Shown one piece after another: positions 44,511 to 52,513 of a stretch of DNA of 64,000 nt. The DNA comes from JAIROC01 sp031553535 (lineage in GTDB: Bacteria; Bacteroidota; Bacteroidia; Bacteroidales; WCHB1-69), in the NCBI GenBank assembly GCA_031553535.1, contig JAVBLM010000016.1:1-64000 (forward strand), given 5' to 3'. The notes under the pieces are model-generated. The model made no database searches and was not told the DNA's origin. It saw only the letters and a program-made list of their open reading frames with translations. The position numbers and the translations under genes are program-made. Within the stretch, counting starts at the first letter, position 1, and the number at the start of each line of letters is the position of its first letter.

Positions 44511-45251
44511 TTAAGGTACTGTCAATTTTATCTTGAATGTGATAAACCGCGGAGCCTTCAACAGTGTGGATGAATTGGAGTACAAGGTCTTGATCGTCAA
44601 TATATATATTCCCTGTGACAATAAAGGCAGTTGTACCACCACTTTTCCCGGATCGTTGACAATAATAGGGTCGTCAACAACATATACATTTAGACCATCT
44701 TCATTTTCAAAGGTAATCCAGGTTTCCGGCCGTTCCTCTTCCTCGGACACAACGCGGATTTTCTTGCCCAGGATGGTAATCACTTTTCCCGGACTTAGAT
44801 ATTCATTGACAGTTGCGGATGCCGAATCAATCACTTTTTCAATCACAGCGCCTCCGTTATCAAGCGTCAAACCGCTGTAAGTGGCTTGTACCTGCGGGAG
44901 GATCTTATGGATTTCATTGGTAATGCGGGCATTTATGACACAAGCGTTTTCGTTTTCGTCAAAGATGGTTTCACCTGTAAAAACGCCTGTAATGGCAGGT
45001 TCGTAAATGGTGATGCCGTCATTGATGCTGTCACCCTGTGATAGAAACTCCTTCTTGACATTGTTTACCATTGTAAGAATGTTAAGGATGGTTTCCCTGC
45101 GGTATTCGGTTCGCTCTTGAACAATACGGTCGGCAATATCTTCCGCCGTTTTGGTTCTTCCGGTGTTGATCTTGGCTAAATAATCCCCTTTTTCAGGAGT
45201 TAACGTGTTTTCTATTAAATAGAACAGCCATTCATAAATTTTCTTTATCAT
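44511..45251 (-). CDS. HU-like DNA-binding / DUF4469 domain protein
   Basis: The 246-residue protein matches Bacteroidetes proteins with an N-terminal HU/IHF-like DNA-binding domain (residues about 1-120; YLAKINTGRTKTAEDIADRI and RRETILNILTMVNNVKKEFL) and a C-terminal DUF4469 beta domain (about 150-246; PGKVITILGKKIRV and GIYILTIKTLYSN). There is no signal peptide. The family's biological role is not known to me. It lies between the BspA-like gene and the chimeric AraC regulator, in the same orientation, with its own promoter box and two 21-bp direct repeats upstream, so it may be a target of that regulator. Confidence 0.8.
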   Translation of the reverse strand: MIKKIYEWLFYLIENTLTPEKGDYLAKINTGRTKTAEDIADRIVQERTEYRRETILNILTMVNNVKKEFLSQGDSINDGITIYEPAITGVFTGETIFDENENACVINARITNEIHKILPQVQATYSGLTLDNGGAVIEKVIDSASATVNEYLSPGKVITILGKKIRVVSEEEERPETWITFENEDGLNVYVVDDPIIVNDPGKVVVQLPLLSQGIYILTIKTLYSNSSTLLKAPRFITFKIKLTVP

Positions 45252-45279
45252 AAGAGTAAGTTTTTAGTTTAACAATGTG

Positions 45280-45287
45280 CAAAAATA
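45280..45287 (-). promoter_or_regulatory. Bacteroidetes -7 box for the DUF4469 gene
   Basis: TATTTTTG on the minus strand lies 28 bases upstream of the ATG at 45251. Confidence 0.5.
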
Positions 45288-45321
45288 CTTGAAAAGAAAA
45301 TATTCCATTTACTTCATTCAT

Positions 45322-45362
45322 AAAAAGTAGTGCGAATTCGTAAAAAAGTAGTGCGAATTCGT
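45322..45362 (-). promoter_or_regulatory. Two 20-bp direct repeats with 21-bp period: candidate regulator operator
   Basis: AAAAAGTAGTGCGAATTCGT occurs at 45322-45341 and again, identical, at 45343-45362. Two direct repeats two helical turns apart are the usual layout of AraC/XylS operators. They lie 35-75 bases upstream of the DUF4469 promoter box and just after the stop of an AraC-family gene. Binding is inferred. Confidence 0.45.
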
Positions 45363-45370
45363 AAAAACCG

Positions 45371-46123
45371 TTACGAACGTGTATTCTTTTTGAACTCTAA
45401 GGGTGTTAACCCTGTTGTTTTTTTGAATACGGTATAAAATGTTTTCCGGCTGGAAAAGCCGGCTGCTTCTGCAATCTTTTCTATGGAATATTTATCATTT
45501 GCAGGATCGCCAAGCAGATTAACCGCTTTTTTTATCCTGTAATCATTGAGCAAGGATACAAAATTATGGCCGGTTTCCCGGTTAATGGTTCTTGACAGAT
45601 ACGACCGGTTTGTATGTAACCGTTTGGACGCCTTATCCAATGTCAAATCCGTATCCAAAAACAATTCTTTTTCATCCAATAAAATATATAAATCCCGGAT
45701 TAAATTCTCCTGTTTTTTCAGGAAAATAGATTCTTGCATTTCCGGACAGGGAGGATTATTCCCCGTTGACTCCGGTACCGGGCTGTTTTTTTCGTTCGGA
45801 AATTCTTTAAATATTGCCCATTCCTGATTCTTTCCCATAAGGTATTGACTTGCCTCTTTCTTCTTTTTATCATTGATAAAATAAAAAGTCAACAAAACAA
45901 AAAATACAATTAAGAAAAAAACCAAAACAACAATTGTCATTTTTAGTGATTGCTTTTTTTGCATCACGCGTTCAATCACTTTTACTGTATTCGCCAATAC
46001 AGGTGTATAATAAATACCCCCTATATCAAGGGTTTGTGCCCCAAGGCTCAAATTGCATGCTGCGATAGCAAAACATAGGATTGCCATTTTTCTGTTAAAT
46101 CTGTTAAAAATTATTTGAATCAT
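45371..46123 (-). CDS. Membrane-anchored AraC-family regulator with BspA-like N-terminus (chimera)
   Basis: From the ATG at 46123 the product has 250 residues. Its first 50 (FNRFNRKMAILCFAIAACNL to SLGAQTLDIGGIYYTPVLA) copy the signal peptide and first mature residues of the BspA-like protein at 39563-43738. A second hydrophobic helix follows (TIVVLVFFLIVFFVLLTFYF), then a linker and a C-terminal AraC DNA-binding domain (LTLDKASKRLHTNRSYLSRT, then IEKIAEAAGFSSRKTFYTVF and KKTTGLTPLEFKK). The DNA-binding part should face the cytoplasm. An ATG at 46186 would add 21 unrelated residues and lies beyond the promoter box. It looks like a fusion of a regulator with a duplicated surface-protein start. 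Confidence 0.85.
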   Translation of the reverse strand: MIQIIFNRFNRKMAILCFAIAACNLSLGAQTLDIGGIYYTPVLANTVKVIERVMQKKQSLKMTIVVLVFFLIVFFVLLTFYFINDKKKKEASQYLMGKNQEWAIFKEFPNEKNSPVPESTGNNPPCPEMQESIFLKKQENLIRDLYILLDEKELFLDTDLTLDKASKRLHTNRSYLSRTINRETGHNFVSLLNDYRIKKAVNLLGDPANDKYSIEKIAEAAGFSSRKTFYTVFKKTTGLTPLEFKKNTRS

Positions 46124-46154
46124 AATACATTTATTGTGGTTGAAGAAAAATTTG

Positions 46155-46187
46155 CAAAAATAAGCAGAAACATTCATTGAGAACAAA
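46155..46187 (-). promoter_or_regulatory. Promoter of the chimeric AraC gene (-7 and -33 boxes)
   Basis: TATTTTTG (46155-46162) and TTTG (46184-46187) on the minus strand are separated by 21 bases, matching the Bacteroidetes consensus in both boxes and spacing. This favours the ATG at 46123. Confidence 0.65.
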
Positions 46188-46230
46188 ACAAATCACATGC
46201 TATCTATGCTGCATTTTACTTCATTTTGCA

Positions 46231-46246
46231 TAATTTTGTATATTTG
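46231..46246 (+). promoter_or_regulatory. Two overlapping-style -7 boxes for the LuxR-type gene
   Basis: TAATTTTG (46231-46238) and TATATTTG (46239-46246) lie back to back, 48-63 bases upstream of the ATG at 46294. Around them TGCATTTT or similar strings recur (46208-46217, 46264-46280), perhaps a regulator site. Confidence 0.4.
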
Positions 46247-46293
46247 CAGAAAATATCGTGCGCTGCATTTTGCTGCATTTATTTTATGTTTTT

Positions 46294-47260
46294 ATGAAGC
46301 AAAGAGTTCTATTAAATGGGGTTTTGAATGAAAAGGAATTGAGAGTACTGCTGTTGAAGCTGATTGCCACTTTTTTTATATTGGGCTTGGTTGTCGAAAT
46401 ATTGATTTTCCCCCATGTAAACAATTGGCTATTGTTTTTGGTCTATGTCCTATCGGATTTGATGTTACCGCTGGCCTACTTGCTGTTCCGCAAAGGCTGG
46501 ATGGATGAGAACCAGGCCCTGATTATGCAGTCGCTAGCAGTAAGTGCTGCACAGTATACCGATATGGTGGTGCGGATTACAACACCCGGGCCGAATACGG
46601 GCCATTATATTAATAGTATCGGTATGTATAATGATTGTACCGATAGTGGCAGCAGGAATGACCACATGGAAGGCATTACCTTTTATACATGTTGTGGTCT
46701 GTATGCTTATTTATGGCACCGGTGCACTCATCTCAGGGCATAGAGGATTACTGGGCATGTTCGTTTCCCTGGCATTATTGTTGACGGGAATAGCTGTTTT
46801 ACAGCGAATCCTAGTAAATGCTTGGAGGCATGCCGATCGAACAAGAGAACGAATTGTCGAACAAAATGCCCTTATATCCCGTTTTTTCAATATTACACCT
46901 AAAGAACTTAAACTCATCTCTACGGGAAAAATGACACGTCAACGGGCACGCGAATTGTTAGAAAGGTCGGAGAAAACGGCCAGCACGGCACTGATCGATC
47001 GCGTCAAAGACGTTATCCATAGCGAAGAGACTGTAAAGCAGGCAATACGAAAAACACATCCCAATCTTACCGACAACGACCTGCAATTATGCTGCCACAT
47101 TGCCGAAGGACTTACAGTCGGAGAAATTGCACAAATAAGGTGGAAAGCCGTATCGTCGATAACAGCACAACGCAGTCGCTTACGTACTAAACTCGGTTTA
47201 CAGGAAGGCAAAAGCCTGCGCGACTATATTCTGATGCTTGTCAACCGTGAACTGCGATAG
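46294..47260 (+). pseudogene. LuxR-type membrane regulator split by a frameshift
   Basis: One frame from 46294 (MKQRVLLNGVLNEKELRVLL) encodes the first membrane helices up to about VRITTPGPNTGHY near 46610. A second frame takes over there with IILIVSVCIMIVPIVAAG and more helices, a linker, and a C-terminal LuxR-type helix-turn-helix (NLTDNDLQLCCHIAEGLTVG, then EIAQIRWKAVSSITAQRSRL and RTKLGLQEGKSLRDYI) ending at 47260. Together they make one regulator of about 320 residues with membrane and DNA-binding halves. The switch falls near GGGCC-rich sequence at 46586-46606. It could be a mutation, an assembly error or, less likely, programmed frameshifting. Confidence 0.7.
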
Positions 47261-47378
47261 GAGTGTCTGCAAACCTTTGAAACCGATATCGAAACAAACA
47301 CAGAAAAAACACCCAAGAAAAACTGTTACCGGAAAAGACAACAGAATAAAAGACAACAGAAGATAAAATAGAAAATAA

Positions 47379-47422
47379 ACTTGTCAAAAGTTGATATAAC
47401 ATGGATAGAGATTGCTTCGTCG
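47379..47422. mobile_element. MITE end fragment
   Basis: ACTTGTCAAAAGTTGATATA and the following GGATAGAGATTGCTTCGTCG match the left end of the elements at 44027 and 54271. No right end is seen, so it is a solo or truncated copy, located in the leader region of the next AraC gene. Confidence 0.55.
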
Positions 47423-47452
47423 TAATCCCTAATTCGTGATTGAATAATATTA

Positions 47453-47460
47453 TATCTTTG
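47453..47460 (+). promoter_or_regulatory. Bacteroidetes -7 box for the second AraC gene
   Basis: TATCTTTG lies 25 bases upstream of the ATG at 47486. Confidence 0.5.
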
Positions 47461-47485
47461 TGTACAAAAAAAAAGAGTATCAAAA

Positions 47486-48583
47486 ATGGCGGATTTATTC
47501 TATTTAGTTACTAACTGGTTTCCTTTTTACACAGCATTAACCTGTTTGATTCTATTGCTGTTGACAAATGCTGCCAACAAAAAAAGGATTTACACCCTGT
47601 TGAAACTTTTTTTGCTTACCATCATAACAAATTGGTTTGTGATGAACACATTTCATTATTTGGGGTCCGATGCTGTGATATTGATGCCGCTACTCTTTTT
47701 AGGGTTGCTCAATCCTGTCGTACTTTACCATTTCATTTTCCTTTTGACCAAGATTGATAAAGAAGAACATTTTTACCGGAGACATTATCTTATTGCCGGA
47801 ATAGTTTATGTGGTTGCTGTATCTTTGTTTGTCCTGGGTATTTTCAACTATGGAAAAACAACGGCCTTTACATGGACAATAACGCTGATGCTGCAGGTGC
47901 GTGCCCTATACAGTTGCATGTACTGTATTCTTGCCATAAAACGGATCAGCTTCTACCGCAAAGAAGTTCTTAATATATCTTCAAACGAACGAAAGGCTTC
48001 GCTTTCATGGCTTAATCCTGTTCTTGTGATCTATGTGTTGCAAGTAATGCTGCCACTGATCGCTATTATTTCCGGCATACATCAGGACGGGGGAGATTAT
48101 ACAAACCCATACCTGTTTATCATCGTGCTGATGGTTGCCTATCAGAATATTTCCCTGACACATAATTTAATTGCCGGAAATTTTGAAACCATATCCCTGG
48201 AAAATTATCTGCAGGAGAATATGTTATATAAAAAAATAAACGCCGGGATAAAAACTCCGAAAAACAATAAGGATGATGATTTAAAAGAAAGGCTGGAAAT
48301 TTATTTCCAACAGAAAAAACCGTACCTGAACAGCGAACTGAAAATCACCGACCTCACCAAAGCCCTGGCTACCAACCGAACCTATTTGTCTGCCTTTATC
48401 AACAATATGTATGAAACGAACTTTTGCACTTTCGTGAACACCTACCGCTTAAGAGAATACGAACAACTCCGCACTGACGATGCCAACAAAAAGCTGTCGA
48501 ATAATGAATTAGCGATACAAGCCGGTTTTTCCAGTTACAGGGCATATTTAAGGACAAAAGGGATGCTTCATTCCTGCCAATGA
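47486..48583 (+). CDS. Membrane-integrated AraC-family regulator
   Basis: The 365-residue protein has seven or eight hydrophobic helices (about residues 5-235), a linker, and a C-terminal AraC DNA-binding domain (LKITDLTKALATNRTYLSAF, then FVNTYRLREYEQLR and LAIQAGFSSYRAYLRTKG). This multi-pass type is frequent in Bacteroidetes; the signal sensed is unknown. The C-terminus is short: the stop TGA lies inside CCAATGACAGAG, the edge sequence of the MITE-like elements seen here, so the last residues seem to have been replaced by an insertion. The DNA-binding helices appear intact. Confidence 0.8.
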   Translation: MADLFYLVTNWFPFYTALTCLILLLLTNAANKKRIYTLLKLFLLTIITNWFVMNTFHYLGSDAVILMPLLFLGLLNPVVLYHFIFLLTKIDKEEHFYRRHYLIAGIVYVVAVSLFVLGIFNYGKTTAFTWTITLMLQVRALYSCMYCILAIKRISFYRKEVLNISSNERKASLSWLNPVLVIYVLQVMLPLIAIISGIHQDGGDYTNPYLFIIVLMVAYQNISLTHNLIAGNFETISLENYLQENMLYKKINAGIKTPKNNKDDDLKERLEIYFQQKKPYLNSELKITDLTKALATNRTYLSAFINNMYETNFCTFVNTYRLREYEQLRTDDANKKLSNNELAIQAGFSSYRAYLRTKGMLHSCQ

Positions 48584-48640
48584 CAGAGATGATCTCACTA
48601 CATTTCGATGCTTTCGCTACACTTCTTGGCTCAAATGTAA
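48578..48640. mobile_element. MITE-like fragment overlapping the AraC stop codon
   Basis: AGAGATGATCTCACTACATT and TCGATGCTTTCGCTACACTT match the element at 57661-57710 closely. The fragment begins with CCAATGACAGAG, which ends another copy at 54714-54725 in reverse, and it supplies the stop codon of the preceding gene. Confidence 0.55.
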
Positions 48641-48810
48641 TGATGCTTTTAAACAACATCTGACAAGTTTGTTATTATCCTTTTTCCCTCAAAAATATCA
48701 TTACTGAGAATAAATAAAACAAATCACTCCATGCTAACCCTTTCAAGATGAACATTCAGTGATATTTATTGTTAGAAGAAAGAACTATTAAATAATTTAA
48801 TAAAAAATGC

Positions 48811-48818
48811 TACTTTTG
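48811..48818 (+). promoter_or_regulatory. Bacteroidetes -7 box for the GlmU-like gene
   Basis: TACTTTTG lies 18 bases upstream of the ATG at 48837. It also excludes an in-frame ATG at 48807. Confidence 0.6.
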
Positions 48819-48836
48819 TGTTCTTATTTTTTACGT

Positions 48837-50027
48837 ATGAATGTTGTATTGTTTGATAATAGCCATAGAGGGGATTTGTTACCATTGACCTTTACGCGTC
48901 CGCAAGCCGATATCCGGGTAGGGATATTGACAATCAGGGAAAAATGGGAGAAACGATTAGGCTGCATAACATCAACCTATACACAAGCCTATTTGTCTCA
49001 AAAATACCCTATGCAGACAAAAGAACAAACTTTTTTTATATCCGCTTCTGTTTGTCCGACAAACCAGCTTGTACAGAAAATAAAAAAAATGTCTCCCGGG
49101 GATACGTTGAAACAAAAAGACACCATTATCGCACATTATATAGATGAATTTCCTATTGATATGGAAACTTATTGCGGTAAAAACACAATCGAATTCGAAG
49201 GAAAGTATACCTCTATCGATTACTTATGGGATATTTTTGCAAAAAATGAGCAGGAACTATTTTTGGATTTTCATCTGATAACCGAAGGCCGTCAATCACA
49301 GCCCTTAAACGAGTCGAACAGGGCAATTGCTCCGGAAAATATATTTATCGAAGAGGGTGCGGTTGTAGAATTCGCAACTATAAATGCAAAAGACGCTAAA
49401 GTATACATCGGAAGGAATGCGGAAATAATGGAAGGTAGTCTTCTACGAGGCAGTATTGCCGTCTGTGAATCCGCCCAAGTGAAAATGGGAGCAAAAATAT
49501 ATGGAGGAACAACGATAGGACCTTTTTCTAAAGTAGGCGGAGAAGTGAACAATGCTGTCATTTTCGGATATTCAAATAAAGCTCATGATGGTTTTTTAGG
49601 AAATTCCGTCCTGGGAGAATGGTGTAACCTCGGAGCAGGCACAAGTACCTCTAATTTAAAGAATAACTATGACAATGTACGCTTGTGGAATTATAAGACA
49701 AAAACCTTTCAACGAACAAATCTTCAGTTTTGTGGTTTGATAATGGGTGATCATTCTAAAAGCGGAATCAATGTAATGTTTAATACAGGTACTGTAGTTG
49801 GAGTTTCGGCCAATGTATTTGGAGCCGGTTACCAACGTAACTTTTTTCCTTCTTTTCATTGGGGAGGGGGAACAACTCCCATTCAGGACTATAAATTAGA
49901 CGCCGCCGTTGATGTAGCCAAGCGCGTATATGAACGCCGTAAAAAGGATTTTACGGATATGGATGGCCAGATATTATACTCTGTCCACAATCTGACGGAA
50001 GAATTCAGAAAAATGGAAAATTATTAA
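48837..50027 (+). CDS. GlmU-like putative sugar nucleotidyltransferase
   Basis: The 396-residue protein belongs to the alternative GlmU-like family of Bacteroidetes. An N-terminal nucleotidyltransferase-like part begins MNVVLFDNSHRGDLLPLTFT and RPQADIRVGILTIREKWE; the C-terminal half is a left-handed beta-helix with hexapeptide repeats (IFIEEGAVVEFATINAKDAK, VYIGRNAEIMEGSLLRGSI, TTIGPFSKVGGEVNNAVIFG). It may act in UDP-GlcNAc or related sugar-nucleotide synthesis, but substrate specificity cannot be read here. lon follows after 40 bases, an arrangement often seen in this phylum. Confidence 0.85.
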   Translation: MNVVLFDNSHRGDLLPLTFTRPQADIRVGILTIREKWEKRLGCITSTYTQAYLSQKYPMQTKEQTFFISASVCPTNQLVQKIKKMSPGDTLKQKDTIIAHYIDEFPIDMETYCGKNTIEFEGKYTSIDYLWDIFAKNEQELFLDFHLITEGRQSQPLNESNRAIAPENIFIEEGAVVEFATINAKDAKVYIGRNAEIMEGSLLRGSIAVCESAQVKMGAKIYGGTTIGPFSKVGGEVNNAVIFGYSNKAHDGFLGNSVLGEWCNLGAGTSTSNLKNNYDNVRLWNYKTKTFQRTNLQFCGLIMGDHSKSGINVMFNTGTVVGVSANVFGAGYQRNFFPSFHWGGGTTPIQDYKLDAAVDVAKRVYERRKKDFTDMDGQILYSVHNLTEEFRKMENY

Positions 50028-50067
50028 CACACTCATATAATTTAATCTTATACTGGAAGAAAACATA

Positions 50068-52509
50068 ATGGCAAAAAAAATGAAAATTTTATCAGGAGAA
50101 GAATCTCTTCAAGATATTCTACAAGGGGATGCAGGTATTATTCCGCTTCAAACAGAACAGGAGGCAGAAGAAATGCAGGGGGAGGATCTGCCGCCACAAC
50201 TACCTATCTTACCATTACGTAACACCGTAATGTTTCCGGGAATTGTAATGCCAATCACTGTAGGACGGAAAAAATCAATTGCTCTTATTGAAAAAGCATA
50301 TAAAGATAAGGAACTTATTGGAGTTATCGCTCAAATAAATGAAACTATTGAGGATCCAAAGGATGCAGACCTATACCGGATTGGGACGCTCTCGCGCGTT
50401 ATTAAAATGTTTGACATGCCCGATGGAGTAAAAACAGTTGTTGTTCAAGGGTTAAAACCATTTAAACTCGCATACGTTTATACGGAAGACCCCTATATGC
50501 AAGCAATTCCTGAAGCATACCCTACGAATGATTTTGATAAAAAGAAGTTAAACTCCAAAGAGTTTGAGGCAATCATTTCCTCACTGATGGATGCAACATC
50601 CAAATATATAAAACTTACGTATTCATCATTTTCCGAAGAAGCATTGTTTGCATTGAAAAATATGAATAACCGGATTTTCTTTATTAACTTTATCATCTCA
50701 AACCTGCAAACCAGCACGGAAGAAAAACAACGGATATTGGAGATTCCCGACATTTTGGATCGTGCGACAGCTGTATTGGTAGAACAAACCAAAGCACTGC
50801 AAATGGCACAACTAAAGGCTCAAATCCAACAGAAAACAAAGGTTGAGATCGACAAACAACAAAAGGAATTCTTTCTGAATCAACAAATGAAAACCATTCA
50901 GGAAGAATTAGGGAATACCGGTGTTGATCAAATAATTGAAGAGTTAAAAGCAAAGGCAGCAAGGAAAAAATGGGATGAAAAGACAAAAACATACTTTGAT
51001 AAGGAATTGCAAAAACTGCAACGAACGCATCAAATGTCCCCGGACTTCACCACCCAACTCAACTATCTGGATTTGATGGTTGACTTACCATGGAATGAAT
51101 ATACAAAGGATAATTTAGAACTGAAAAAAGTACAACAGATACTGGATGAAGATCATTTCGGATTGGAAAAGATCAAAGAGCGCATTGTTGAATATCTTGC
51201 CGTACTTAAGCTAAAGGGGGATATGAAATCACCCATATTATGCTTTGTAGGGCCTCCGGGGGTAGGAAAAACATCATTGGGAAAATCCATTGCACGTGCA
51301 ATGAACCGGCAATACATCAGAATGTCTTTAGGTGGAGTCAGGGATGAATCTGAAATCCGTGGGCATCGAAAAACCTATATCGGCGCCATGCCGGGACGTA
51401 TTATCCAAAATATACGGAAAGCAAATTCGGCAAATCCCGTATTTGTCCTTGATGAGATAGACAAATTGTCCGGGATGAATGTTCAAGGCGACCCTTCGGC
51501 TGCCATGCTGGAAGTTCTTGACCCCGAACAAAACACAACATTCTACGATAATTATCTGGAGACCACTTTCGATCTGTCCCATGTCATGTTTATTGCAACT
51601 GCCAATACGCTTAATACAATCCATCCTGCCTTGATTGACAGAATGGAAGTAATAGAATTGAGCAGTTATCTGATAGAAGAAAAAATAAGCATTGCTAAGC
51701 AACACCTTATTCCCCGCCAGATTACAGAACACGGGTTAAAAGCAAAAGATATTTCTTTTTCCGATGATATCATTCAAAATATAATTACCGATTATACCCG
51801 CGAAGCAGGAGTACGTGTGCTGGAAAAACAATTATCGAAATTAATACGTCACCGCGCGTTTCAAATTGTTAATGGCGATAAAATATCCAAGGCAGTAAAA
51901 AAAGAAGACCTGGCAAATGTATTGGGTATTCCTCTTTTCAAACGTGAAAGCGAACTGAAAGATAACACGATCGGCGTTGCTATCGGCCTGGCATGGACCC
52001 CTGTAGGTGGAGAAATCCTTTTTGTGGAAACTGCCGTATCGGAAGGAAAAGGAAACCTGATACTTACCGGCAACCTGGGTGATGTAATGAAAGAATCGGC
52101 AACCATAGCTTATGAATATTTAAAGATTCATGCCAATGATTTTGGTCTGGACATTAAAGACATCCAAAATAAAGATGTATTCATTCATATACCGGAAGGG
52201 GCAACTCCAAAAGACGGCCCATCGGCAGGGATCACACTCTTAACGGCGTTGCTGTCCACATTTACAAAAAAACCAATACGCCCGAATCTGGCTATGACCG
52301 GGGAAATAACCCTCAGGGGAAAGATAACACCTGTAGGAGGAATAAAAGAAAAGATACTGGCAGCTAAGAGAGCGAATATTACAACTATTGTTCTGCCGAA
52401 GGCAAACCAGAATGACATAGCCGATATAGAACAGGAATATGTAAAGGGGATCGATTTTCATTATTTCGAAAACATGTCGGATGCATTGAAATTCAATTTT
52501 AAAATGTAA
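50068..52509 (+). CDS. lon: ATP-dependent protease Lon
   Basis: The 813-residue cytosolic protease has an N-terminal LON domain (LPILPLRNTVMFPGIVMPIT), a coiled middle, an AAA+ module with Walker A GPPGVGKTSLGKS near residue 394 and Walker B VFVLDEIDKL, and a C-terminal S16 protease domain. The catalytic Ser lies in PKDGPSAGIT near residue 718 and the Lys in GGIKEKILAAKRA near 761. The length is normal for LonA. It is followed after only 4 bases by a subtilase gene, so the two are likely cotranscribed. Confidence 0.97.
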   Translation: MAKKMKILSGEESLQDILQGDAGIIPLQTEQEAEEMQGEDLPPQLPILPLRNTVMFPGIVMPITVGRKKSIALIEKAYKDKELIGVIAQINETIEDPKDADLYRIGTLSRVIKMFDMPDGVKTVVVQGLKPFKLAYVYTEDPYMQAIPEAYPTNDFDKKKLNSKEFEAIISSLMDATSKYIKLTYSSFSEEALFALKNMNNRIFFINFIISNLQTSTEEKQRILEIPDILDRATAVLVEQTKALQMAQLKAQIQQKTKVEIDKQQKEFFLNQQMKTIQEELGNTGVDQIIEELKAKAARKKWDEKTKTYFDKELQKLQRTHQMSPDFTTQLNYLDLMVDLPWNEYTKDNLELKKVQQILDEDHFGLEKIKERIVEYLAVLKLKGDMKSPILCFVGPPGVGKTSLGKSIARAMNRQYIRMSLGGVRDESEIRGHRKTYIGAMPGRIIQNIRKANSANPVFVLDEIDKLSGMNVQGDPSAAMLEVLDPEQNTTFYDNYLETTFDLSHVMFIATANTLNTIHPALIDRMEVIELSSYLIEEKISIAKQHLIPRQITEHGLKAKDISFSDDIIQNIITDYTREAGVRVLEKQLSKLIRHRAFQIVNGDKISKAVKKEDLANVLGIPLFKRESELKDNTIGVAIGLAWTPVGGEILFVETAVSEGKGNLILTGNLGDVMKESATIAYEYLKIHANDFGLDIKDIQNKDVFIHIPEGATPKDGPSAGITLLTALLSTFTKKPIRPNLAMTGEITLRGKITPVGGIKEKILAAKRANITTIVLPKANQNDIADIEQEYVKGIDFHYFENMSDALKFNFKM

Positions 52510-52513
52510 TGAG

